Below are positions 55,844 to 64,000 of a stretch of 64,000 bases of DNA, piece after piece (the first letter of the stretch is position 1; each line of letters opens with the position of its first letter). The position numbers were made by a program, and so were the translations under genes. The notes under the pieces are model-generated. The model searched no databases. It saw only the letters and a program-made list of their open reading frames with translations, and was not told the origin of the DNA. This DNA comes from Methylorubrum salsuginis (GTDB lineage Bacteria; Pseudomonadota; Alphaproteobacteria; Rhizobiales; Beijerinckiaceae), in contig NZ_FOSV01000003.1 in the NCBI RefSeq assembly GCF_900114375.1, positions 81,165 to 145,164 of the forward strand, read 5' to 3'.

Positions 55844-56942
55844 GCCCAATCGGCGATGATCCTGAAGCATCGCCGATTCCCTGCGGCTCCTGACGCACCG
55901 CCAGGATCCGGTCCCGAGCCGCCAGGAAAGCATCGACGCAGGTCGGGTCGAAATGCCCGCCGCGCTCGCTGACGATGTAGTCGAACGCCGCGTCCGCCGT
56001 CATGGCCGTCTTGTAGGGGCGCTCCGAGGTGAGCGCGTCGAACACGTCGGCGATCGCGACGATCCGGGCCGGCAGCGGGATCAGCCGGCCGGCGAGCCCG
56101 CGCGGATAGCCCTTGCCGTCCCAGCGCTCGTGGTGGGCGCCCGCGATCTCGGCGGCAAGCCGGATCAGGTCGCTGGTGCTGCCGCCGAGGATGCGCTCGC
56201 CGATGGCCGCGTGCTCGCGGATGACCGCGAATTCCTCCGGATCGAGCCGCCCCGCCTTGAGCAGGATCGCGTCCGGCACCGCGACCTTGCCGACATCGTG
56301 GAGGGGGGCGGCGAGGAAGATCGAGCGGCAGGTGGCGGGGGGCAGGCCCAGCTCCTCGGCCAGCAGGGTGCTGTAGCGGGCGACGCGGTAGGTGTGGCCG
56401 CCGGTGTCGTTGTCGCGGTACTCGACCGCCAGCGACAGGCGGAAGATGATCTCCTCCTCCCGGTCGAGGAGCCGGCGGGTCGCCGCCTCCACCCCTCGGG
56501 CCAGCAGGGCCGCCTGATCGTTCAGCTTGCGCATCGCGACCGACAGATTGACCATGTTGCGCAGGCGGACCCGCAACTCGGCAGCATCCGGGGACTTCGA
56601 CAGAAAGTCGGTCGCCCCCGCCTCCAGCGCCTCGATCCGCACGCGCTCGTCGAGGCTCGACGTCACCATGACGATCGGGATCTGCTCGTAGCCGGCCAGT
56701 TCCCGCAGGCGGCGGGTCAGGGCGATGCCGTCGAGGCCGGGCATGACGTAATCGACGAGCACGAGGTCGAAGGCCTGGGTGCGGGCCGCGTCCAGCGCCT
56801 GCCACGGATCGGTGAAGGGAACGCAGGTGAGCGCGCTCGCCTCCTCGATGAGGCGGGTCAGATTGCTCAGGCTCGCCGCACTGTCATCGACCAGAAGCGC
56901 GCGCATCCGCTGCGTGTCCGATGACGCGATCCCGAGCGACAT
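55833..56942 (-). CDS. response regulator with HD-GYP phosphodiesterase domain
   Basis: 369 residues. Receiver domain (about 12-130) with Asp64 in LVLVDYVMPGLDG. A linker leads to an HD-GYP domain (about 160-350) with HDVGKVAVPDAIL, EHAAIGERIL and HHERWDGKGYPRGLAG. HD-GYP enzymes hydrolyse cyclic di-GMP; the metal residues appear intact. Next to chemotaxis genes, so it may tune motility versus attachment. Start at 56942 is chosen; the upstream frame is basic noise. Confidence 0.94.
   Translation of the reverse strand: MSLGIASSDTQRMRALLVDDSAASLSNLTRLIEEASALTCVPFTDPWQALDAARTQAFDLVLVDYVMPGLDGIALTRRLRELAGYEQIPIVMVTSSLDERVRIEALEAGATDFLSKSPDAAELRVRLRNMVNLSVAMRKLNDQAALLARGVEAATRRLLDREEEIIFRLSLAVEYRDNDTGGHTYRVARYSTLLAEELGLPPATCRSIFLAAPLHDVGKVAVPDAILLKAGRLDPEEFAVIREHAAIGERILGGSTSDLIRLAAEIAGAHHERWDGKGYPRGLAGRLIPLPARIVAIADVFDALTSERPYKTAMTADAAFDYIVSERGGHFDPTCVDAFLAARDRILAVRQEPQGIGDASGSSPIGLRA
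55848..55878. terminator. perfect hairpin at the convergent gene junction
   Basis: AATCGGCGATG (55848-55858) and CATCGCCGATT (55868-55878) with a 9-nt loop. It sits 5 bp past the stop of the 109-residue gene and within the last codons of the HD-GYP gene. Could end transcription of the plus-strand gene. Confidence 0.5.
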
Positions 56943-57262
56943 GGTCCTTCCCGCCCCCCAGAGTGCCTTTCGACGCAGCGGATACCGCTTCGTCGAAAGC
57001 AACGTACGGCCGAACAAAGAGAGAAAGAGAGCCACGGGCCCGATGCACTCAGGTCGGATGCGGCTCCAGATATCGAAAGTCGTCCGGTCCGGGACCGCGT
57101 GCCGTTTCCGACGCGGCACGGGGCGAAGCCGCCGACGGATCGGACAGGGATCGAGCCTCGGGCGAGACAGGGCGCGATACGCGTTGCGCGCCGTCAAGAG
57201 GCGCAGCCCGGATCCAGGCGGCGCCGCTCGATGCCCGTGCCGCGTCGGCCGAAGGCGACCGG
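56943..57262. other. intergenic region between HD-GYP and cheY-like genes
   Basis: 320 bp. No supported gene. It includes a purine-rich AACAAAGAGAGAAAGAGAGC stretch (57015-57034). It holds the promoter of the HD-GYP gene. Confidence 0.35.
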
Positions 57263-57628
57263 TCAGTCGCGGGTCAGCTTGGAGACGACCGCGAGGAGCT
57301 GCTCGGGCTTGAACGGCTTGGTGATCCAGCCGGTGGCGCCCGCGGCCTTGGCCTGCTGCTTGATGCCCTCGTCGGATTCCGTGCTGAGGAACAGGATCGG
57401 CACACCGGTGAGCGCCGGCAGGGTGCGCAGGTTCTTGATCATGTCGAGGCCGTTCATCACCGGCATGTTGAGGTCGGTGATGACGAGGTTGAGCGAGGCG
57501 TTCTTGGCCTTGGCGATGCCCTCGGCACCGTCCCCGGCCTCGATGACGGTGTGACCGGCCGGTCCGAGGACGACCTTGATCATCTGCCGGATGCTCGCGG
57601 AGTCATCGACGGCGAGAACGGTGGCCAT
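57263..57628 (-). CDS. CheY-like single-domain response regulator
   Basis: 121 residues, receiver only. Acidic pair Asp8-Asp9 (LAVDDSASIRQM), phosphoacceptor Asp52 in LVITDLNMPVMNG, Thr/Ser switch in ILFLSTES and Lys in GWITKPFKPEQ. It is closely similar to chemotaxis CheY. In the CheA/CheW/MCP/STAS neighbourhood it is the likely phosphorylation target of the adjacent CheA. Confidence 0.93.
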   Translation of the reverse strand: MATVLAVDDSASIRQMIKVVLGPAGHTVIEAGDGAEGIAKAKNASLNLVITDLNMPVMNGLDMIKNLRTLPALTGVPILFLSTESDEGIKQQAKAAGATGWITKPFKPEQLLAVVSKLTRD

Positions 57629-57668
57629 GGGGCGATCTCCGGACTTTCGGTTCTACGGGGAAGAGGAT

Positions 57669-57983
57669 TCAGGCGGCCGGGGCGAACGGCGCCCGCGGCT
57701 GCAGGCCGGCCCGGACGAAGGCGCTCGCCACCACGTCGGAGGCCTCGGTCAGGTCGATGCGCTTGGCCTGCCGGGCCGCCGTGGCGGCGGCCGACAGCAC
57801 CAGCTGCACGAACGCGATGTCGGCGCGCTCCACCTGGGAGCAGTCGAGGTTCACCTCCGCGCCCGTCTCCAGGGCGGCGGCGATCTCGCGATGCAGGGTA
57901 CGGATCGAACGCACCGTGCAGTCGCCGGACAATCGGACGGAGAGTTGGTCTGACATGGCGCGGACGACATCCTGATGAGGCAT
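57669..57983 (-). CDS. STAS domain protein
   Basis: 104 residues, one STAS fold with LSVRLSGDCTVRSIRTLHREI and the VNLDCSQVERADIAFVQLVLSAA core where a phosphorylatable Ser/Thr of anti-sigma-factor antagonists would sit; the residue here is not clearly Ser. Such orphan STAS genes are found in chemotaxis clusters. It is 40 bp upstream of cheY-like on the same strand. Start 57983 or, nine codons in, 57956. Confidence 0.85.
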   Translation of the reverse strand: MPHQDVVRAMSDQLSVRLSGDCTVRSIRTLHREIAAALETGAEVNLDCSQVERADIAFVQLVLSAAATAARQAKRIDLTEASDVVASAFVRAGLQPRAPFAPAA

Positions 57984-58164
57984 GCGATCCGGGCCTCGTC
58001 CGTGAGACTTAGACCTGTATCTCGTAAAGTTTTGTTGAATCCCGCGACCGGTTCAACCGCACCGCGCTAACGCTTCGGCAAGCATGACGCCGTAGCCTCG
58101 TCGCTTCGCGGAGCCCGTCGACCTTGGGCGCGAGCGGCATGTACGGTCCCATGGAGCGCGGACG

Positions 58165-59349
58165 ATGATTTCCGAAGTCGCGAAGCTGGCGCAGGAGCGC
58201 ACCGGCGTCACGTGGCTGCCGTCGCGCCGGGCGGAGCGATCGGCCCCGGTCGCCGTTCCGGACTTGCCCGCTCCGCTGCCCGCCGAGGAACCCGCTTCCG
58301 CTCCGGCCCCGTCCGCGGCCATCGACCTGCTGCAATCCTGGCTCGGCCTGTCCACCCTGCAGCGGCGGGCGCTCGAAGCGCTCGTCGACGAGGTCGGCCT
58401 CGCCTCCGGTCACATGGAGGAGAGCGTCCAGGGGCTGACGGGCCGCTTCGAGCGCATCGCCACGACGACCCGCGACCAAGCGGACATCGTGCAGGGCCTC
58501 GTCTCCTCGATCCAGGCCGTCGAGGTGGACGGGCGCTCGATGCTGCTGTCCGACGTCGCCGCCGGGCTCGGCGACACCCTCGGCGCGCTGATGGACAAGG
58601 TCGCCCAGCTCTCGCAGCAGGGCGGCGCGACGGCCCATTCCCTCGACGCGGTGCTGTCCGAGATCGGCTCGGTCGAGGGCAGCGTGGCGCGGATCGAGGC
58701 GATCAACCGTCAGACCAACCTGCTGGCGCTCAACGCCAAGATCGAGGCGGCCCGCGCCGGCGAGGCGGGCCGGGCCTTCGCGGTGGTGGCCGACGAAGTC
58801 CGCCTGCTGGCGCAAACGATCAACACGCTTTCGGCCACCATCAAGGAGCAGATCGGCTCCATCGCCGCGGGTCTGCGCGGCAGCCACGGCCTGTTGCGGG
58901 ACATCGCCACGGTCGACGTCTCCGACGAGAGCCGCAGCGCCGAGGCACGCGTCCGCAGCGTGATGCAGTCGCTCGTCGATCAGAATTCGCGCTTCGCCGG
59001 CGTCCTTCAGCAGACCGCCGAGACGACCCAGTCGATCACCGCCGACGTATCGGGCGCCATCGTCGCCATGCAGTTCCAGGATCTGACGAAGCAGCGCCTC
59101 GAGAATGCCGGCACGGTGCTGCGGGCGCTGGCCACCGAACACGGGCGGATGTCCGAACGCACGGCGATCGAGACGCCCGAAGCCGTCGGCGCGGCGCCGG
59201 AACAGGATTGGGCCGAGGCGATGATCCGATCCTGCACCCTCGGCGAGGTCCGCGACCGCCTCCGCACTCGGATCCTGGCCGGCGCGCCCGCCCCGGCCGC
59301 GGCCGCGAAGGCCTCGGACGATCCGTTCGAGGGCATCGATCTGTTCTGA
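58165..59349 (+). CDS. soluble chemoreceptor-like protein
   Basis: 394 residues with no membrane helix. A Pro/Ala-rich N-terminal stretch, then a chemoreceptor signalling domain with [20 protein letters not shown] and [15 protein letters not shown] at the tip. It is followed by [16 protein letters not shown] and a tail ending DPFEGIDLF. It lacks a recognisable ligand-binding domain, so it may be an adaptor or signal through a partner. The acidic C-terminal motif recalls CheY-binding tails of CheZ-like proteins, an analogy only. ATG at 58165 lies after GGAGCGCGGACG. Confidence 0.88.
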   Translation: MISEVAKLAQERTGVTWLPSRRAERSAPVAVPDLPAPLPAEEPASAPAPSAAIDLLQSWLGLSTLQRRALEALVDEVGLASGHMEESVQGLTGRFERIATTTRDQADIVQGLVSSIQAVEVDGRSMLLSDVAAGLGDTLGALMDKVAQLSQQGGATAHSLDAVLSEIGSVEGSVARIEAINRQTNLLALNAKIEAARAGEAGRAFAVVADEVRLLAQTINTLSATIKEQIGSIAAGLRGSHGLLRDIATVDVSDESRSAEARVRSVMQSLVDQNSRFAGVLQQTAETTQSITADVSGAIVAMQFQDLTKQRLENAGTVLRALATEHGRMSERTAIETPEAVGAAPEQDWAEAMIRSCTLGEVRDRLRTRILAGAPAPAAAAKASDDPFEGIDLF

Positions 59350-60074
59350 GTGTTTCGCGACGCGCCCCCAGCACGGCCCGAGGGGACGGGGCGAGGCCGA
59401 ACCTGATCGGTTCCCCCGGTCGTCACCGCTCGGTGCGCGTCCCGGATGGGCCCCCTTCCTCTCCCCTGTGCAGGACGCGGCCTTGGGAGGGCGCGCTCGA
59501 CGCGGCTCGGCCGGTCTGCCTGAGATCGATGAAGCCGGCCGCCTCCCGCCGCGGCGCGTGCGGCGCATGTTCGGCCATCCTCGTCCGATACCGAGTTGCC
59601 GGAACCATGACCGGCGGTTCGTCCCGGTCGGGCGGACCTCCGCCGCCAACAGCGCCCCCCGCGAATCCGACCGGGACGCCCCCCGAGTTCTACCGCGCCC
59701 CGAGTCCTACCGCGCGCCTTGCCGCCCCGCCCCTGCCCCTTGATCGAGACATGACCGAGCGCCCACGCGGTCGATCTCCGGGCCGAAAATCCTATGATCC
59801 TGTGATACCGGGATCTTCGGAGCACGGCATCAAACTCTACTTTTATACTTGGTTTTATCGAACGATTTGCTTCACGTAAAATTCATCCTTTACGTCTTTG
59901 CTGAATACCACTGAGGAAGTCAGCACTTTTTCCGCCCACACCCCATCAACACCAGTCCTTCCGCCTTGTTCCGACACGGCCGGTAGCAGAGTGCGTGATC
60001 GGGGACCGGGCCGGCAGCGGCGCTGCGCCTCCGTCCTACGGACCATCGCGGACGCTTCGAGAGCCGGTGCCGAC
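59350..60074. other. intergenic region upstream of cheA
   Basis: 725 bp without a supported gene. The first 420 bp are GC-rich. The segment 59780-59960 is unusually AT-rich. The inverted repeat ACGTAAA (59874-59880) and TTTACGT (59889-59895) is separated by 8 bp. The region should carry the promoter of cheA-cheW-mcp. Confidence 0.45.
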
Positions 60075-62180
60075 ATGACGACCCTAGACCCCGTCGCTGT
60101 ATTCCGCACGGAAGCGGACGAGCTTCTGGAATGCCTGGAGACGACCTTGCTCGACCTCGGCGAGAAGCCGCAGGACCGGGCTCTGATCGACACGGCCTTC
60201 CGCGCGCTCCACACCATCAAGGGCTCGGGCGCCATGTTCGGCTTCGAGCGCGTGGCCGCCTTCACCCACGATTTCGAGACCGCCTTCGACCTCGTGCGCC
60301 AGGGGAAGGTGCCCGCCAGCCTCGATCTCGTGAACGTCGCCCTCTCGGCCAAGGATTACATCCGCCTGCTGATCGAGGACCCGGACGGCACCGAGCCGGT
60401 CTTCGGCGACGCGATCCTCGGCGAACTCGGGGCCCTCGTCGGGAACGCCAAGGGCGGCGGGAAGGGCGGCGGGGAGGAGACGTCCGGGGTCGCCGCCGCG
60501 CCGAGCCCCGCCGCAGCGGCACCGCCTGCCTCCGGCCCCGCTCCCCGCCCCGTCGAGGAGGGGTGGCGGATCGGGATCGCCTTCGCGGCCGATGTCCTGC
60601 GCAACGGCACCAACCCCCTCGCCCTCCTCGACGATCTGCGCGATCTCGGCCCCTGCACCGTCGTGCCCCGCCTCGACGCGCTGCCCGAACTCGACGCCCT
60701 CGATCCCGAGGCCCTGGCGATGGGCTGGGACGTCACCCTGCGGGCCGCGGTGAGCCGCGAGGCGATCGAGGACGTGTTCCTGTTCACCCAGGACGAGGTG
60801 AGCCTGACCCTCGCGCCGCTCGGCCTCGCGGCCGAGGCGCCGCCCGCGCCCCCGGCCGAACGGCCGGTGCAGGTCCCCGCCCCGATGCCCGTCGCGGCTC
60901 CTGCCGCCGCGGCCCCTGCCGCCGCGGCCACGGCGCCGACGCAGATCCCGGCGAAGCCGCCCGCCGCCGAGGCGCGCCTCCCTGCGCGTCGGAGCGAGGA
61001 GCGCCCGACGAGTACGGTGCGGGTCGAGGCCGAGCGCCTCGACGAGCTGATGGACCGGGTCGGCGAACTGGTCATCGCCCAGGCGCGGCTGAGCCAGCTC
61101 GCCGGGCTGCACGCCGATGGCGGGATCAAGACGATCTCGGAGGAGATCGAGCGGCTCTCGGCCCGTCTGCGCGACACCACGATGAGCATCCGCATGGTGC
61201 CGATCGGCACCCTGTTCGGCCGCTTCCGCCGCCTCGTCCACGACCTGTCGCGCGATCTCGGCAAGCCGGTCGAGTTCGTCACCGAGGGTGAGGACACCGA
61301 ACTCGACAAGACCATGATCGAGCGGCTGGCCGATCCGCTGGTCCACCTGATCCGCAACGCCATCGACCACGGCATCGAGGATCCGGCCCGGCGCGCGGAC
61401 GCCGCCAAGGGCGCCACCGGCCGCATCACGCTCACCGCCGAGCATGCCGGCGCGCAGGTGATGGTGAGCGTGCGCGACGACGGCGCCGGGCTGGACGCCG
61501 CCCGCATCCGCGCCAAGGCCGAGGAGAAGGGATTGGTCGCCCCCGGTACGGTTCTGAGCGATCAGCAGATCTACCAGTTCCTGTTCGCGCCGGGCTTCTC
61601 CACCGCCGCGACGATCTCGGCGCTGTCGGGCCGCGGCGTCGGCATGGACGTGGTCAAGAAGACCATCGAGGGTCTGCGGGGCACGATCGACATCTCGACC
61701 GTACCGGGCGCGGGCACGACGGTGGCTCTGCGGCTGCCGCTGACGCTGGCCATCATCGAAGGTCTGCTGATCCGCGTCGGCGAGGGGCGCTACGTGGTGC
61801 CGCTCTCGGCGGTGGAGGAATGCGTCGAGCTGCCCGAGGGCGACCGGGCGGGACGGGGCCGCGACTTCCTGAACATCCGCGGCGCGCTGGTGCCGTTCCT
61901 GCGGCTGCGGACCCTGTTCGAGGCGGAGGGCGAGCCCGACCCGCATCAGAAGGTCATCATCGTCTCGGTCGGCGCGACCCGGATCGGCCTCGTGGTCGAT
62001 CAGATCATCGGCAACCACCAGACGGTGATCAAGTCGCTCTCCAAGCTCCACGCGGACGTGGCGACCTTCTCGGGGGCGTCGATCCTCGGCGACGGCACCG
62101 CCGCCCTCATCATCGATATCGGCCAGCTCGTCACGGGCAACCGGCCGGATTCCTTGCGTGAATTTCAAGAGGTGGCGTGA
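60075..62180 (+). CDS. cheA: chemotaxis histidine kinase CheA
   Basis: 701 residues from the ATG at 60075. Hpt domain with His46 in RALHTIKGSGAMFGF; a variable middle with a Pro/Ala-rich linker (about 255-310); dimerisation; HATPase (N-box LIRNAIDHGIED, G-boxes DDGAGLD and GRGVGMDVVKK); and a C-terminal CheW-like domain with LLIRVGEGRYVVPLSAVEECVEL. It phosphorylates the adjacent CheY-like protein. cheW starts at the last base of its stop codon. CheB and CheR are not in the window. Confidence 0.97.
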   Translation: MTTLDPVAVFRTEADELLECLETTLLDLGEKPQDRALIDTAFRALHTIKGSGAMFGFERVAAFTHDFETAFDLVRQGKVPASLDLVNVALSAKDYIRLLIEDPDGTEPVFGDAILGELGALVGNAKGGGKGGGEETSGVAAAPSPAAAAPPASGPAPRPVEEGWRIGIAFAADVLRNGTNPLALLDDLRDLGPCTVVPRLDALPELDALDPEALAMGWDVTLRAAVSREAIEDVFLFTQDEVSLTLAPLGLAAEAPPAPPAERPVQVPAPMPVAAPAAAAPAAAATAPTQIPAKPPAAEARLPARRSEERPTSTVRVEAERLDELMDRVGELVIAQARLSQLAGLHADGGIKTISEEIERLSARLRDTTMSIRMVPIGTLFGRFRRLVHDLSRDLGKPVEFVTEGEDTELDKTMIERLADPLVHLIRNAIDHGIEDPARRADAAKGATGRITLTAEHAGAQVMVSVRDDGAGLDAARIRAKAEEKGLVAPGTVLSDQQIYQFLFAPGFSTAATISALSGRGVGMDVVKKTIEGLRGTIDISTVPGAGTTVALRLPLTLAIIEGLLIRVGEGRYVVPLSAVEECVELPEGDRAGRGRDFLNIRGALVPFLRLRTLFEAEGEPDPHQKVIIVSVGATRIGLVVDQIIGNHQTVIKSLSKLHADVATFSGASILGDGTAALIIDIGQLVTGNRPDSLREFQEVA

Positions 62181-62641
62181 TGACCGGCGCGGTGGAAGCC
62201 CTGGAGCCCGTGGCAGGTCTCCAGGTTGTGATGGTGCGGATCGGCTCGGAGACCTTCGCGCTCGATGCCGGGATGGTGCGCGAGATCATCGATCCGATCC
62301 CGGCGACGCGCGTCGCGGGGGCGCGGACGCACCTGAACCGGATCGTGAACGTGCGCGGCAACGTCGTGCCGCTGGCCGACATCCGCGAGCGCTTCGGCAT
62401 GAGGCCGGAAGCCGCAACCCAGGACACCCGCTTCGTGGTGATCGAGGTCGAAATCGAGGGCGATCCCGTCGTGGTCGCGCTGGTGGCCGACAAGGTGTTC
62501 GAGGTGACCGAACTCCAGGCCGGCACCGCCCAGCAGATGCCGAAGGTCGGCACCGCGTGGCGACCCGAATTCATCAAGTCGATCGTCAAGTTCGGAGACG
62601 AGTTCGTCATCCTGCCGGATGTCGAACGGATCCTGAACTAG
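62180..62641 (+). CDS. cheW: chemotaxis adaptor CheW
   Basis: 153 residues, links chemoreceptors to CheA. The domain runs from VMVRIGSETFALDAGMVREI through RIVNVRGNVVPLADIRERF to VADKVFEVTELQ. The start at 62180 overlaps the cheA stop by one base (TGATG), so translation is coupled; GTG at 62177 is an alternative. Confidence 0.95.
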   Translation: MTGAVEALEPVAGLQVVMVRIGSETFALDAGMVREIIDPIPATRVAGARTHLNRIVNVRGNVVPLADIRERFGMRPEAATQDTRFVVIEVEIEGDPVVVALVADKVFEVTELQAGTAQQMPKVGTAWRPEFIKSIVKFGDEFVILPDVERILN

Positions 62642-62660
62642 TTCATTCCGGAGCAGTTCC

Positions 62661-64000
62661 ATGCGTTTCACGATCAAGGCAAAGCTTGCCGGCGGTTTCG
62701 CGGCCGTGCTGATCCTGGCCGGCGCGGCCGGCGCGGTCGGCTACCAGAAGCTGACGGCCGCCGACACGTCGATGGATTTCGTCGTCAGCCGCTCCGAGGT
62801 CCAGATGCACGTGCTGGACGCGAAGGCCAACGCGATCCGCGGCATCTCGAACACGCGCGCCGCCGTCATCAGCGCCGACGACGCGCAGATGGCCGAGTTC
62901 AGCAAGCGCGCGGCGGACAACCGCGCCGACGCGCTGGCTGCTTTGGCGAAGGCCAAGACCTATATCGCGACCGAGGAGGGCAAGCGGCTCTTCGAGGACC
63001 TGTCCGAGAAGTACGAGAAGCAGCGCGCCCTCGCCGCCAGGGTGATCGAGCTGACCCGGCTCAACTCGAATGCCCGGACCTGGGCTGAGATCGATGCCAC
63101 CGGGCGCCCGGCCACGGCGGCGCTGCGGGCCGAACTGGACACCCTTTCCGGCAGCCGCTCGAGCGAAGCGGGCAACGACGACCTCGTGCGTGCGACGGCG
63201 GCCTTCCAGATCCGCCTGGAGCGGGCCTGGGGCCAGATGCAGTCGGCGACCGGCGCCCTGAACGTCGCGGCGCTGGAGCAGCGGGTGAACGCCGCCAAGC
63301 AGGTGCGCGAGGAGATCACGCGGGCGATGGAGGAGCTGATGCGCGTCGGCGCCGCGCGCGGGCTTCCGCTCGAGCCGCTCCGGCAGAAGTACGGCGCCTG
63401 GACCGCCTCGTTCCAGAAGGCGCTCGCGACCGTCGAGACCGGCAGCACGATCCAGGCCGCCGCCCTCGCCTCGGGTGAGTACGCCGTCTCGAGCACGACC
63501 ACGATCCGTGCCTTCGATGCCTTCGTCGAGTTCCAGAACAAGCGGATGGGCGATGCGGTGGCCCGCGCCAAGGCGGAATCGAGCGAGGGGCAGACGATGC
63601 TGCTCGTCGTGCTGGCGGGCGCGCTCCTGGCCGGCCTCGCCATCGCGACCTGGCTCGCCGTCTCGATCTCCCGGGGCCTGAGCCGCGCGGTGTCCCTCGC
63701 CGACGCCGTGGCGATGGGCGATCTCGGCCAGACCGTCACGGTGACCTCCCGTGACGAGATCGGCGACCTCGTCACCGCCATGAACCGGATGACGGCCAAC
63801 CTGAACGCGACCGCGGCGCTCGCCGACGCGATCGCGGAGGGCGACCTCACGGTCGAGGCCAAGCCGCTCTCCGAGAAGGACCGGATGGGCCTCGCCCTCC
63901 AGACCATGCTGGCGCGGCTGCGCGCCGTGGTGGCGGACGCGTCCGCGGCCGCCAACAACGTCTCGGCGGGCAGCCAAGAGCTGTCGGCCTCGGCCGAGCA
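62661..64000 (+). CDS. membrane chemoreceptor (MCP), 3' end outside the window
   Basis: Starts at ATG 62661, 19 bp after cheW, and stays open to the window end (446 codons visible). First helix MRFTIKAKLAGGFAAVLILA, a helical periplasmic domain of about 280 residues, second membrane segment GQTMLLVVLAGALLAGLAIA (about 310-330), then two HAMP-like blocks (SLADAVAMGDLGQTV and ADAIAEGDLTVEAKPL). The signalling domain begins near NNVSAGSQELSASAE and is cut. The input domain resembles four-helix-bundle sensors; the ligand is unknown. Confidence 0.93.
   Translation, partial: MRFTIKAKLAGGFAAVLILAGAAGAVGYQKLTAADTSMDFVVSRSEVQMHVLDAKANAIRGISNTRAAVISADDAQMAEFSKRAADNRADALAALAKAKTYIATEEGKRLFEDLSEKYEKQRALAARVIELTRLNSNARTWAEIDATGRPATAALRAELDTLSGSRSSEAGNDDLVRATAAFQIRLERAWGQMQSATGALNVAALEQRVNAAKQVREEITRAMEELMRVGAARGLPLEPLRQKYGAWTASFQKALATVETGSTIQAAALASGEYAVSSTTTIRAFDAFVEFQNKRMGDAVARAKAESSEGQTMLLVVLAGALLAGLAIATWLAVSISRGLSRAVSLADAVAMGDLGQTVTVTSRDEIGDLVTAMNRMTANLNATAALADAIAEGDLTVEAKPLSEKDRMGLALQTMLARLRAVVADASAAANNVSAGSQELSASAE

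Overview
The window is one continuous piece of a very GC-rich alphaproteobacterial chromosome. Gene content and protein sequences fit Hyphomicrobiales, most likely Methylobacterium/Methylorubrum (M. extorquens group). Pointers are the small methylmalonyl-CoA mutase subunit, a MucR/Ros regulator, FlaF, a DUF1150 gene next to Hsp20, several PAS-rich kinases, and dispersed palindromic repeats of a rhizobial type. The genus is inferred from family resemblance, not from a search. I see no rRNA, tRNA, prophage, IS element or CRISPR array. It reads as core chromosome with many signalling genes.

Layout. 0-12 kb: DUF3616 protein (cut by the window edge), cobQ, polyphosphate kinase 2, RNase R, DUF983, NUDIX hydrolase, a triple-PAS chemoreceptor, then an SDR / queG / GST group on the minus strand. 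12-17.4 kb: uppP, mcmB, flaF, three small unknown proteins and a phosphoesterase. 17.5-20.5 kb: a minus-strand exbB-exbD-tonB operon led by a secreted protein. 21-25 kb: Hsp20 (with a candidate RpoH promoter and a folded leader), DUF1150, oligopeptidase B and mucR. 25.3-35.8 kb: DUF6456, sufE, a PAS/HWE kinase whose ATPase domain is degenerate, a 1218-residue hybrid kinase, a PAS protein, a 54-residue HTH-like protein, gloA and a winged-helix-like protein. 35.8-43 kb: pepN, a membrane PAS histidine kinase, DUF6894 and zwf.

43-51.6 kb: a 1489-residue protein carrying three glycosyltransferase modules, a PilZ protein, a 53-residue protein, cutA broken by a perfect 17-bp tandem duplication, nadK and mltG. 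51.7-55.3 kb: fabF, acpP, fabG and fabD, the type II fatty-acid core, all on the minus strand with mltG behind. 55.5-64 kb: a chemosensory island with an HD-GYP response regulator, CheY, a STAS protein, a soluble chemoreceptor, CheA, CheW and a membrane chemoreceptor that runs off the window.

The most distinctive observations are the cutA duplication, the triple glycosyltransferase, the kinase with a decayed ATP site, the family of dispersed repeats, and the palindrome cluster in front of the DUF6456 gene. None is proven to be a new system.
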